This document shows positions 19,891 through 28,304 of a stretch of 49,812 nucleotides of DNA, piece after piece (position 1 is the stretch's first letter; every line of letters starts with the position of its first letter). The position numbers and the translations under genes are program-made. Source of the DNA: Symbiodinium natans. Taxonomy: Eukaryota; Sar; Dinophyceae; Suessiales; Symbiodiniaceae. The stretch is from NCBI GenBank assembly GCA_905221605.1, contig CAJNDS010000019.1, positions 102,501 through 152,312 on the forward strand, read 5' to 3'. Under the pieces are notes generated by a model, which was given only the letters and a program-made list of their open reading frames with translations, did no database searches and was not told the origin of the DNA.

Positions 19891-20960
19891 AGGTGCTGCT
19901 CGGACCATCTAGAGCTCCAAAATGGCCTTCATCCTACTCAGTGGCCTCCCTTACTTGGTAGGCACTGACTCGTTCGCCCTAAACCCAAAATTGCCCCAAA
20001 CCCAGACGCCCAAACCCCAAACGATCTAGTCGTGGCCCTTTACGACTCCACTGTCCTGAAATCCAATATCCATGATTGCATGTTGAGTAGCTCTGGCCTC
20101 TGTCAGGCCCCAGCTCTTTTGGGAGAGGGTTGGGTTGTGGGGAGGGGGTTGGGGTGGACTGTTGAAAGGGCACCTCACATGATGCTGCTTTGAGCACATC
20201 CGCAATGCTATTCCACAGCGGCATTGCAGCACCGATCCTACCCTAAACCCTAGACCGAGAGAACAGGAGCATCCATTCCATACACGGAAAGTTCAAATTT
20301 TAGTACGTGTGAAATCTTCCATCTTCCTCAAACTACCTAGACGTCCTCATTCGCCATTCTGGATTATGGCCAAGGGCTAGGGTCTAGGGTTTCGGGGGTC
20401 TGTTACTTCATCAAGGGGTAGTGGGGGGCTTCAAGCATGCACATGAATTTTTGCGATTTAGCGCTCTAGATTTCAAGTTGGCGAGACATTGAGTTAGGGG
20501 CTGATCGTGTGAGGTTCTGGGCTCAATGCCTCTACCTCTATCTCTATCGCTATGAGCCCTGGAAACCTTACACACCCTCTATATAACCCTATCAACCCTA
20601 TCAACTACAAACTATACACCCTGCAAAACCGTACAAAAACCTGTGAACCTATTACACAATAAAGCGCTGCATCCTATAAACCCTGACTCTTCACAGAGGG
20701 AAGTGGCGTCGATTCCAACGCCTCAATGTGTGAATGTCGCGAAGAAACACCACCATCATGAACAGTCAGACCGAAAACTCTGCAAACTCTGTGTCGCTCC
20801 CTAAACTCATCACGAATGCCCACCCCCCCCCCCCCCCCCCCCCCTTCCTTCCTCCCTCCCCCCCGCAGCCCTGAAAAGCCGTACATGGGAAACGCTCAGC
20901 TCACAACGCCGCAACCCTGAACTCCAACATCAACATCTCCCGGCTGCTGCTCGGCTGACA
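19891..20960. other. Gene-poor stretch with a poly-C run
   Basis: Mostly unique sequence with isolated CCCTAAA units (about 19,977 and 20,240) and a pure C run near 20,822-20,844. Small frames on both strands (for example 19979-20224 minus) overlap low-complexity proline-rich sequence and have no support. Confidence 0.4.
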
Positions 20961-20967
20961 ACTTGGC

Positions 20968-21082
20968 CCCCAAAGAGCCCAATACCCCTTAATTAAGGAA
21001 TATTACTTAATTTTCGTACTAAGGATCCCTATATGGTTAAAGGGAATATTGCTTAATTAAGGGGTTTTGGGCTCTCTGGGCC
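20968..21082. repeat. Family B palindrome, copy 1 (CCCCTTAATTAAGG arms)
   Basis: The arms are CCCAAAGAGCCCAATACCCC and, inverted, GGGGTTTTGGGCTCTCTGGG, each with an internal TTAATTAAGG. The centre contains CTAAGGATCCCTATATGG. The whole folds into one imperfect hairpin of about 115 bp. Confidence 0.85.
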
Positions 21083-21649
21083 TGTCCGGGCTCCAGTATG
21101 TACACGCCCGCACTGTTGGCAGGTCCATCGAGCTAACCTGTGCAGGCAACTAAGCCCCAAACCTTAACCCCGACGCACCCCCAAACTTATATAAACCCTA
21201 CACCCTAACCCTAAAACCTTAGCCGTTTCTTGCGGGAGGGATAGGGGCGGGTTTGGAGGCATTGGTACGGGGGTTTGGCTTAGGCACTCAAGGGCACTTG
21301 TTTGGACCAAGGGTTTGTTCAACGAGGGTTTAAAGGGTTTAGGGTGTGGGCGGGAGTCGAGCGCTTAGCGAGTCCGTGGCAGGCTCTGTTTCAGAATTCG
21401 CCAAACTTGTTCCCCGAGCAAGTGACTGAGCTATGCGGTTGCTACGCTCGCGTTTCTTGAGCATCCTGCCCTTTAAAATCCGGAAGGCCCTTGCAAAGCC
21501 TCCAACCGAGTCGGGCCCAGGGAGTTTTTGGGGGTTGTTGCAAGCTCTTATTGGTTGTTTGCAAGGCCTGGCAGGCTAGGGAAGAGACGCCCCGATCAGG
21601 CCCTGCCGGCCAGGCCCAAGCAGGCTCTGCACAAGGCCTCGTTGTACAA

Positions 21650-22010
21650 CAACAAATGCAACTTTGACAACCCGGTGTCGAAAAGAAAAACTGAGGCCCT
21701 CCGGCCGAAGACGTCCTCGAACGCAAAACCTATCTTTTCTCTCGGAAGCTTCAATACATGATCTTCACTGGGCATCAATAGACCATCAGGTCCCAAAGAG
21801 CCCAAATCCCCTTAATTAAGGAACATTCCTGAAACCATACTAAGGATCCCTATATGTTTTAAGCAATCTTGCTTAATTAAGGGGTTTTGGGCTCTCTGGG
21901 TCCTTCGCCCTACAACCTTCTTGACAATCCGGTGTAGAAACAAAAGCAATGAGAAGGCGAACGCAAAACCAAGTTTTTGTCTCGGAACATGACCTTCGCC
22001 AGGCATGTTT
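21650..22010 (+). repeat. Duplicated unique segment flanking family B copy 2
   Basis: The segment at about 21,660-21,775 (TTTGACAACCCGGTGTCGAA, CGAACGCAAAACC, TCTCGGAA, ATGATCTTC) reappears shortened at about 21,910-22,000 (TTGACAATCCGGTGTAGAAA, CGAACGCAAAACC, TCTCGGAACATGACCTTCG). The palindrome lies between the two copies. Short frames here (21442-21726 minus) are unsupported. Confidence 0.65.
21791..21901. repeat. Family B palindrome, copy 2
   Basis: Nearly the same arms (CCCAAAGAGCCCAAATCCCC and GGGGTTTTGGGCTCTCTGGG) and the same CTAAGGATCCCTATATG centre as copy 1, 700 bp away. Confidence 0.87.
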
Positions 22011-22136
22011 GTAGCAACAGTCATTCGCCAGCTTAGCCACAGTTTCAGAAAACCTTTTGCCTCAAAATCCTCCAATGGTAACCCCAAACCCCAAACCCTA
22101 GACCCTAAACCCTAACCCCGAACCCCGCACGCTCGC

Positions 22137-22212
22137 GCGCGCACACGCACACGCACACGCACACGCACACGCACACGCACACGCACACGCACACGCACAC
22201 CAACGCACACAC
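22137..22212. repeat. (CACACG)n microsatellite abutting the gap
   Basis: Roughly eleven units of a CACACG hexamer with a degenerate last unit. The apparent ORFs across it (ACACAC or VCVCVC peptides, minus strand) are translations of the repeat and the N run, not genes. Confidence 0.95.
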
Positions 22213-22312
22213 NNNNNNNNNNNNNNNNNNNNNNNNNNNNNNNNNNNNNNNNNNNNNNNNNNNNNNNNNNNNNNNNNNNNNNNNNNNNNNNNNNNNNNNN
22301 NNNNNNNNNNNN
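22213..22312. other. Assembly gap of exactly 100 N
   Basis: One hundred consecutive N follow directly on a (CACACG)n microsatellite. A round 100 suggests a scaffolding gap of unknown true length, not a measured one. The 5' part of the copia element, including any LTR, gag and the protease DTG, is presumably lost here. Confidence 0.97.
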
Positions 22313-22334
22313 CGGCCACGGTGACGATTGAGGG

Positions 22335-23110
22335 GTGATGGGGCATTACTTCGTTGTTCGTGCATCTGTGGTCGATGGCGAGGTACCACTACTCCTTAGC
22401 AGAAAGGCTCTCAGCACGCTCGGCATGGTGTACGACATTGAGGCCCACAGCACAAGCTTTAAGCACCTAGGGGTGGAGAACTTCAGACTCCTCACGACAG
22501 ATAACGGCCACCCCGCGATCCAAGTGAATCCACGGCCCTCAGAGAGTCCGAAACTGCCGTCGCTCAAAGAGTGGGCAGAGGATGAGGTGAAGATCTTTTC
22601 CTTCGCACGAGAGCAATACATGGCCCATAGTGTGCTCATGACTGCAGTTGAGGGACATGTTGGCTCTGAACACCCCGTTGGCCCTAAGAATAAGCAATTT
22701 CCACCTGGAGGACCGCTGGGCAACATGACTCCAAGAATTTTCTATCCGGAGAAGATCGATGCTGCAGTCCGACATATCCTTTGTGACGTGCCTCTAAAGG
22801 TAGAGTCATTTGCAGCATGGTGGGCGCGAACACCTATCTCCAAGGATCTCTGGATTGAGACCGCTAGTTCCTTCGTGAGAGTGCATGTGGTGCCCCGAAA
22901 AGGTTTCTTCGATCCTTCGTGCTGGAACACCGACCAAGAGGAGAACAAGTCGCGACTGCTGGCTGCATTGGGACAGATTAGAAGCGCATCGGCAATCTCA
23001 CGCAGTAACCTCAGCGGCATGCAGCAGATCCATGACACGTGGATAGATACAGAAGACACTTCACATCCTATATTGTGGATCGGTAGGACGATTTTTTCTC
23101 GAGTGACTCC
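22335..23110 (+). pseudogene. Retropepsin C-terminal half and downstream copia linker (fragment)
   Basis: The frame is open from just after the N gap. Its first 65 codons contain VPLLLSRKALSTLGM, GVENFRLLTTDNGHPAI and neighbouring residues that match the C-terminal half of dinoflagellate copia-type aspartic proteases, where a hydrophobic LLL precedes the L-x-x-LGM helix. The catalytic DTG/DSG triad would lie upstream and is missing, presumably in the gap. Residues about 65-260 form a linker with a conserved-looking tryptophan-rich patch (FAAWWARTP) and end near ILWIGRTIFSRV. The frame stays open to 23486, but beyond about 23,110 its sequence is the out-of-frame shadow of the next segment, so a frame change is placed there. 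The first codon is GTG followed by ATG; this is not a real start, because the true polyprotein began upstream. The processing role is inferred from the family. Confidence 0.7.
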
Positions 23111-23121
23111 TGAGACCCCTT

Positions 23122-23451
23122 GTGCTTCCCGTCCCTCGTCTCCGAGTGATGGCGTCCCCGAAGGAAAATGTGTGGAACATGTCAAAGGAGCAACTGATGG
23201 CGAAGGCCCGGGCCTTGAACATCACCATCCACCAGTCATGGTCTGCAGGAGAATTGCGCCAACTCATACAGGAGAAGAAGGAGGCCATGGGCGACATGTC
23301 TTCGGCGCCGAAAGGGCTTGCATCGATGAACAAAGAGCAGTTGGCGAGCGAGCGCAGGCGCCTGGAGACACCGGTTCCGGAGGGGGCCACCAAGGGGCAC
23401 ATGGCCTTGCTCATCAGGGACTGTTGCACGAAAGGGAGGGAAGATGTATAG
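23122..23451 (+). pseudogene. SAP-like double repeat segment of the copia polyprotein
   Basis: In the next frame, codons about 18-55 read MSKEQLMAKARALNIT followed by a second helix SAGELRQLIQEKK. About 50 residues later MNKEQLASERRRLETPVP is followed by ATKGHMALLIRDCC. Each half has the helix-extended turn-helix spacing of a SAP (SAF-A/B, Acinus, PIAS) motif: a K/E-x-L-x-x-x-A/L helix, a short loop with a conserved hydrophobic position, then G-x-L/M-x-x-L-I. SAP motifs are known to bind AT-rich or scaffold DNA. In a retroelement this could tether the complex to host DNA, which is inference. The segment overlaps the neighbouring frames only by out-of-frame sequence, so it belongs to one broken polyprotein rather than being a separate gene. 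The exact family assignment needs a profile search. Confidence 0.5.
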
Positions 23452-23902
23452 AGAAATCCCTCGCAGCTATCTCCAGTGGACGGTGAAGGAAGTCGCTGCG
23501 AGAGGCAAGGAAGGATGCAATGCAGACCTTGTATCCTTGAGCGAGTACGCTGGACGTGTGCTGGGCGAGACGACGGAGATGGACGATCCGGAGTCATCCC
23601 CAATGGTTCCCATGCCGGCGGAGCACCACCACATGTCGGCATGGAGCGCATCAGTGTGGGAGGACGAGTACTGGCTGCCACTGGAGGCGACGGACCAGTC
23701 CCAGCTTCCTATCATGAACCCGAGAGCAAAGTCATCAACCGCGGCATCCTCGAAGAGCCCGCCCACGGAGGCACCGCCGAAGCGACCGGCGAACTCAGAG
23801 GAGGCAGAGAAGATGGCAGTGGACATCCCGCCGGAGATCCAGGAGGAACTCGAGGCCCTGCAGTTGCGCATGGCCATGATCAAGGACAAGTACCATGTTT
23901 GA
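23444..23902 (+). pseudogene. Copia polyprotein linker with ExoX-C-like YREIPRSYLQW motif
   Basis: This third frame begins with YREIPRSYLQWTVKEV. It resembles the end of the small domain found C-terminal to ExoX-type exonucleases (G-K-Y/F-x-G-x-x-x-x-E-V-P-x-x-Y-L-x-W); the N-terminal glycine part would fall at the frame junction and is not visible. After an aromatic patch (MSAWSASVWEDEYWLPLEA) follows a Ser/Pro/Ala-rich hinge and a predicted helix EEAEKMAVDIPPEIQEELEA. The frame ends at a stop at 23902, but the sequence continues as coding in the previous frame, so this is another indel. The function is unknown; the resemblance is weak and partial. Confidence 0.45.
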
Positions 23903-24222
23903 ATCAGGTCGGAAGAGATCTGGACTATGAAGACCTGTCGGAGGGCAACCATTTGGAAGTTGAGGGTGCGCCTGGCGAGATGGATACTCTTCGGGTCCTG
24001 TCCTATGCTGGTGGAACCGACATAGGGGCAGGCGATTGTTTCTTTGATTGCCAGGAGAATACTCCAGCAGAAGATGGGGGGTCCGACAAGGGATCAGTTG
24101 AGGTGCAGGCCAAGAAGCTTCTGGCACAAAAAGAGTTCAGCTTTGAAGCGTGCGAGCAGATTGTGATGCAAGCCTGTAAGATTGCCCAGAGTGGACGGAA
24201 ACAGCGACCCCGAATATTGTAG
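23895..24222 (+). pseudogene. Acidic linker segment of the copia polyprotein, truncated by repeats
   Basis: Coding character resumes one frame over, reading LDYEDLSEGNHLEVEGAPGE and further on a helical stretch KKLLAQKEFSFEACEQIVMQ ending KIAQSGRKQRPRIL before a stop. The end at 24222 coincides with the first units of a GTATGCGCCGG minisatellite, so the open frame is cut by repeat material. No known domain is recognised. The long frame 23476-24222 is real only in this last third; its first two thirds are the shadow of the preceding segment. Confidence 0.45.
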
Positions 24223-24390
24223 GTGGTGCCCGTCCGGGTATGCGCCGGGTGCCCGGGTATGCGCCGGGTATGCGCCGGGTATGCGCCGGGTATGCGCCGG
24301 GTGCCCGGGCATGCGCCGGGTGCCCGGGTATGCGCTGGGTATGCGCCGGGTGCCCGGGTATGCGCCAAGTATGCGCTGGGTGCCCCCCCC
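24223..24390 (+). repeat. GTATGCGCCGG / GTGCCCGG minisatellite
   Basis: An 11-bp unit (GGGTATGCGCC) alternates irregularly with an 8-bp unit (GGGTGCCC). The run begins at the point where the copia linker frame stops and ends in a C-rich tract. All three frames of both strands are open in part, so the peptides here are not genes. Confidence 0.92.
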
Positions 24391-24449
24391 CCGCCCTGTC
24401 TTCATTTTAACCCCCTGTAAGGGCCTACCCAGGCAATGCCTAAGCCTTT

Positions 24450-24556
24450 TAAGGATAAAAGGGGAAAAACCTGTATGTTTTAAACTTGGGTTCTTCCAAA
24501 ACCCCTTGAGGCCAATAAAGGAAAAACCTGTGTGCTTCAAACTTGGGTTCCGCACA
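24450..24556 (+). repeat. Two-copy 60-bp direct repeat (GGAAAAACCTGT...CTTGGGTTC)
   Basis: The string GGAAAAACCTGTATGTTTTA and the following AACTTGGGTTC recur about 60 bp later as GGAAAAACCTGTGTGCTTCA and AACTTGGGTTC. The copies differ at a few positions. Nothing in it looks coding. Confidence 0.7.
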
Positions 24557-24739
24557 AGAAGCTATGGCCATCCTTTTCGTGGCAAAGGTCGCTGGGAGTC
24601 TGCAGATGGTCAAAACTCGTGCGTGAGGGTATCCAGGGTTCTTGCTAAGTCTACATTGCTGTAAACCTATGGTCGAGGAATTATTTTAATTGTTTTTTGC
24701 CTTTCAACTTTTTTTTTTTGGGGGGGCCTCCCTATTGCA

Positions 24740-25255
24740 AGATAGAGGAAATCCAAAGAAAATAGAGGTTTTCCTGTTCAAATCCAAAGAAAATAGAGGT
24801 TTTCCTATTAAAATCCAAAGAGAAGAGGTTTTCCTATTAACATCCAGAGAAAATAGCGGTTTTCCCATCAAAATCCGAGGTTTTCCTCTTGAAATCTAAA
24901 GAAATAGAGGTTTTCCGCATAGAGTACAAAGGAAATACAGGTTCTATTCTTAACATACAAAGGGAATGCGGGTATTCCTATTCAAATACCAAGGAAACTT
25001 AGGGTTTTGTCCGTGAAAGGTAGGATTTTACCATGTTAAAAGTGAAAGGAGATAGAGGTTATCCATAGAAGGCGGGGAAAGAGGGTTTGCCTATGCAATA
25101 CACAAGAAACTAGAGGTTGTACTACCAACAGAAACAGAAAGAGTTTTCCAAACAAAAGGAAAAGAGGTTTAAAATCGAAGGACACATAGGGCTTCTAAAC
25201 CAGAGAGACGCATAGAGGTTTGCTGTAGAGGTTTTCTTACGTAACAAATATAGGG
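24740..25255 (+). repeat. Decaying tandem repeat, unit about 30-33 bp (AAATCCAAAGAAAATAGAGG)
   Basis: The first three units (AATCCAAAGAAAATAGAGGT plus TTTCCTATTA) are nearly identical; later units diverge steadily and keep only a GAGGTTTTCC core. The last recognisable core is near 25,225. No gene is seen. Confidence 0.8.
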
Positions 25256-25286
25256 TTTACTTTGTTGGACTTGCACGAACGAACGG

Positions 25287-25770
25287 CATGTATGTATATG
25301 CTTTGAAGACAGCTTGCGCGGCTTTTAACAAAGGAGGGGATTGGGAGGGAGCGCAGCCCCCCCCCCCATTTGCAAAACACGATTCTCGCATGATGGGTTT
25401 TCAAAATGTATGAATAAAGCGGGGAGGTTGGGTGGGGGGGGGGGGGCGAGGCCCCCAAATTTGCAAACACGATTCTGGCATGATGGATTTGCAACATTTT
25501 AATGTATGCATATGGCATATGCTTTGAAGCAAGCTTGCTTGGCTCAAAAAAAACGGGGGGGTTGGGGGGGGGGGGAGCCCCCCCATTTGCAAACACGATG
25601 CTCGCATGATGGGTTGCCGAAAATGTATGCATATGCGTTGAAGCAAGCTTGCGCGGCTAAAAATAAAGCGGGGGTTGGGGAGCCCCCCCCCCCCCCCCCT
25701 CCCCCCGCATTTTGCAAACACGACTTTCGCATGATGGATTTCCAACAATGTATGCACATGCTTTGAAACA
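25287..25770 (+). repeat. About four tandem copies of a 115-120 bp G/C-hairpin cassette
   Basis: Each unit contains ATGCTTTGAAGCAAGCTTGC, a poly-G run facing a poly-C run around a short GCGCAG or GGGAG loop, then CATTTGCAAACACGATTCTC and GCATGATGGGTT. The same cassette occurs at 18,702-18,985. The G-run/C-run pair can form a strong hairpin. Proline/glycine-rich ORFs over it are translations of the homopolymers. Confidence 0.85.
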
Positions 25771-25773
25771 AAC

Positions 25774-26126
25774 TCGTGCGTACTCGTGCGTAATCGTGCG
25801 TACTCGTGCGTACTCGTGCGTAGTCGGGGGTACTCGGGCGTACTCGAGCGTACTCGGGCGTACTCGGGCGTACTCGGCGTACTCGGGCATACTCGGGCGT
25901 ACTCGGGCGTACTCGTGCGTACTCGTGCGTACTCGTGCGTACTCGTGCATACTCGTGCGTACTCGTGCGTACTCGGGCGTACTCGGGCGTACTCGTGCGT
26001 ACTCGGGCGTACTCGTGCGTACTGGGGCGTACTCGGGCGTACTCGGGCGTACTCGTGCGTACTCGGGCGTACTCGTGCGTACTCGGGCGTACTCGTGCGT
26101 ACTCGGGCGTACTCGTGCGTACTCCG
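25774..26126 (+). repeat. 10-bp minisatellite CGTACTCGKG, about 35 units
   Basis: The unit is CGTACTCGTG or CGTACTCGGG with sporadic single-base changes and one 9-bp unit near 25,876. Because 10 is not a multiple of 3, all frames are cycled and several stay open on both strands, giving RTRAYSCVL-type peptides that are not genes. The coding sequence of the dioxygenase-like segment starts directly after it. Confidence 0.95.
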
Positions 26127-26129
26127 ACG

Positions 26130-26662
26130 CGGTCGCCCATCCCTGCCGCAATGAGATTGCCCAGCACTCCCGAGAGAGGAAAATCATGGATGGGACTGCG
26201 AGTGTTGCGGTCGGGGCCTACTCCTATGGCAACCATTACGGTATCATCAAACGAACCTAGAGTTCTGGCATGTCTCCAGATTCATGAAGTTCCATGGTGC
26301 AAAGGGGCAATGGCCTAGTCTTCAGCTTTGCCATAATTGTCACGTTGGGCCTCACAAGGATGTGAATAACTTGGCCGGCAGTCTCGATTGGGTCATTGCG
26401 TTTGGGGACTTCAACCAAGGGGGACTTTGGCTTGAGCAGAGCAGTGTTCAAACCGAGGATGACGGAGAGCCCGGAGCACATGAAACAGTACTCTCTGATG
26501 GGACGAAGGCCAAGGGAGAGATCGTCAACATCCGTCACCACATGACATCCTTTTCCCCTAAGACACGTCACGCTGTTGAACAGTGGTCCGGCAACAGGTG
26601 CAGCATCGTCGCCTACGCCACCCGCGGGATCAACGAACTGGCAAGGCCCGAGAGGGATGCGC
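26130..26662 (+). pseudogene. 2-oxoglutarate/Fe(II) dioxygenase-like domain inside the copia polyprotein
   Basis: After the tandem repeats, coding sequence resumes around 26,135 with VAVGAYSYGNHYGI (about 26,203-26,245), shifts frame, and runs on from 26284. In the 26284 frame (150 codons) His24-Lys-Asp26 in PHKDVNN is followed by a beta-rich stretch (WVIAFGDFNQGGLWLE), then KGEIVNIRHHMTSFSP, His96 in TRHAVEQWSG, Arg105, and SIVAYATRG. An HxD pair, a distal His 70 residues later and an Arg nine residues after that is the metal- and 2-oxoglutarate-binding layout of the double-stranded beta-helix dioxygenases (prolyl hydroxylase, AlkB and TET/JBP groups). All four ligand positions are present although the reading frame is broken. 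Substrate and activity are unknown; oxidation of DNA bases or proteins is only a hypothesis. No profile search was possible, so the fold assignment is an inference from motif spacing. Confidence 0.55.
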
Positions 26663-27330
26663 ACTCAGAAGTGGGGGCTTTCCGCTGGGACGCTCTGAGG
26701 GTGACGCTGGAAGAGGGGAACGGGAACATGTCCTGAGGCCAAAGAAGAGTGTGCGCCGGAGCCTATGGAAAGGGGCGAGGCGAGCTAGCTCATTGATGAC
26801 CCTCGGGCTAGCTGCAGCGACTTCATTCATTAGCGAGTTCCTTCCCCCTGGGAAAACACCCGGTCAGGCATGCTTGCTGGAGATCGGCGGCGATAAGCTC
26901 ACATACGAGGCTATTGAACATGGCTTCTCAACCATTGAACCACTATCATGGGCCGATTTCATGAACACAGACCTTATCACGAATGTGCGCGACACGATAT
27001 CTACCCTCAAACCCCATGTTATCTGGTTCCCAGGTACCGACAATACGCTCGAGGTCGGGGAGGACTTCATGAACACCGTCATGTACCAGCTCAGTTTGGG
27101 AGGATCTGTAGTCTACCAGGCTAAGATAGTCGACCCCATTTGGACCATGCCCTCTATACAACAGCTGATACGTGATCAACCCCACTCGCTCGAGGACCTC
27201 GATGGAATCCGTCGTTTACGAGTTGGAGAACATGTCGAGGATCGACGCCTGTTTCTTGACGCTGCAGGAAGTGAATGTGAAGCACATGTCGCATCTCATG
27301 CTGGTAGGGAAGGTCGATGTGATCATCAGG
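26662..27330 (+). pseudogene. Rossmann/methyltransferase-like region preceding the copia integrase
   Basis: This is the first part of the long frame 26583-28304; its first 25 codons are a shadow of the dioxygenase-like segment. Basic RPKKSVRRSLWKGARRASS leads into a hydrophobic helix (LGLAAATSFISEF). Then CLLEIGG (Glu100, Gly102, Gly103) is followed by TYEAIEHGFSTIEPLSWADF, and KPHVIWFPGT (residues 144-152) comes 40 residues later, before a helical segment VGEDFMNTVMYQLSLGGSVVYQA. A glycine-containing first strand, an acidic second strand and a PPC-position loop at that spacing recall class I or DNA cytosine methyltransferase motifs I, II and IV. The PPC and catalytic cysteine are absent (FPGT), so it would be an inactive or diverged version. 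The rest is an acidic linker. The assignment is tentative. Confidence 0.35.
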
Positions 27331-28304
27331 GAGCCTCTGCCATTCGTTTTGACGGTGATGTTCCGAAACATGTTCAGACAGCCCTAACTAGATTGCATCA
27401 GAATCTTGGGCACCCAAAGGTCATTGATATGGTGCGACATCTCCGCTATGCTGGGGCAGAGGAAGCAGTGCTCAAGGCATGCAAATTGATGCGATGTGAT
27501 GTATGTGATCGAAATCAGAAGACTGGCAGCGCTAGACCAGCTGTGCTGCCATCACTCCTCGACATGAACCAAGTAGTCAGCATTGATGTGTTTTCCGTCT
27601 TCGATTGCAATCGTGCGAGGCACGAATTCCTATCAGTCATCGATCACGCGACAACCTTCCACTTGGTTGCTGAACTTGAGGGTCACTCCGGGGATGCATT
27701 CTGCAAGCAGTTTACGCAACTCTGGGGTAATGTGTTCGGGGCACCAGGCACCATCTCTGCTGACTTGGAAACAGGTCTGCAAACGGGGGTGGCGAAGTAT
27801 GCGGAGTTCCACGGCAGTCGGTTGAGAAGCTCAGCTGGCCAAGCACACTGGCAACAGGGCATAGTCGAGAGACATGGCCTTTGGTATCAGGAGATCCTGC
27901 AAAGGGTTATCGATGATAAGTCAATTACATCCGAAGACATGTACATGGCTGTGCAAGCGGTGAACAGTGCAAAGAATGAGTTGCGGAGGCGACATGGATT
28001 CTCCCCTTCCCAGGCAGTCTTTGGTAGGGACCCGCGTGCTCCTGAGGAACTTTGTGCTGGCGTCGACGAGGAACGCTTCATTGAGATCATGACGGAGGAC
28101 AAGCGACGACAGAGAGAGGTCAGTGTTCGGGCTTCTGCGAAGATGGCTTTCTTTCGAACCCAGCTAGACACGAAGTTTAGGCGGGCCCTACTTCAGAGAG
28201 CACGTGTGAAACGCGGTGGGTATACTGTTGGGAGCTGGTGTGCTTCTATCGCATCGAAAAGGTTGCCACGAAGAGGGGTTCATGTCAGGGCCCAGGGACG
28301 ATGA
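27331..28304 (+). pseudogene. Copia integrase: HHCC zinc finger and DDE core
   Basis: In the frame beginning at 26583, His272 and His277 (HQNLGHP) with Cys305 and Cys308 (CDVC) form the HHCC zinc-binding GAG-pre-integrase motif. The catalytic triad is Asp335 (VSIDVF), Asp394 (ISADLETG) and Glu429 (GIVERHG), with 58 residues between the aspartates and 34 between the second Asp and the Glu. This is close to the D,D35E rule of retroviral and copia integrases, which insert the cDNA into the host genome. Downstream NELRRRHGFSPSQAVFGRDP is the usual post-core helix region. The frame is lost near 28,220 and runs to a spurious stop at 28304. The core looks intact, so this is the best-preserved part of the element. 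Confidence 0.9.

Noticed and set aside
22335-23486. Single 383-codon protein
   Set aside because: Only the first 260 or so codons have coding character; the remainder is out of frame with the SAP-like segment.
24003-24664. ORFs with AHTRAPGAYP or RRVPGYAPG repeats
   Set aside because: Translations of the 11-bp minisatellite.
25544-26318. Long ORFs on both strands with RTRAYSCVL or EYARVRPST repeats
   Set aside because: The 10-bp unit cycles all frames and leaves them open on both strands.
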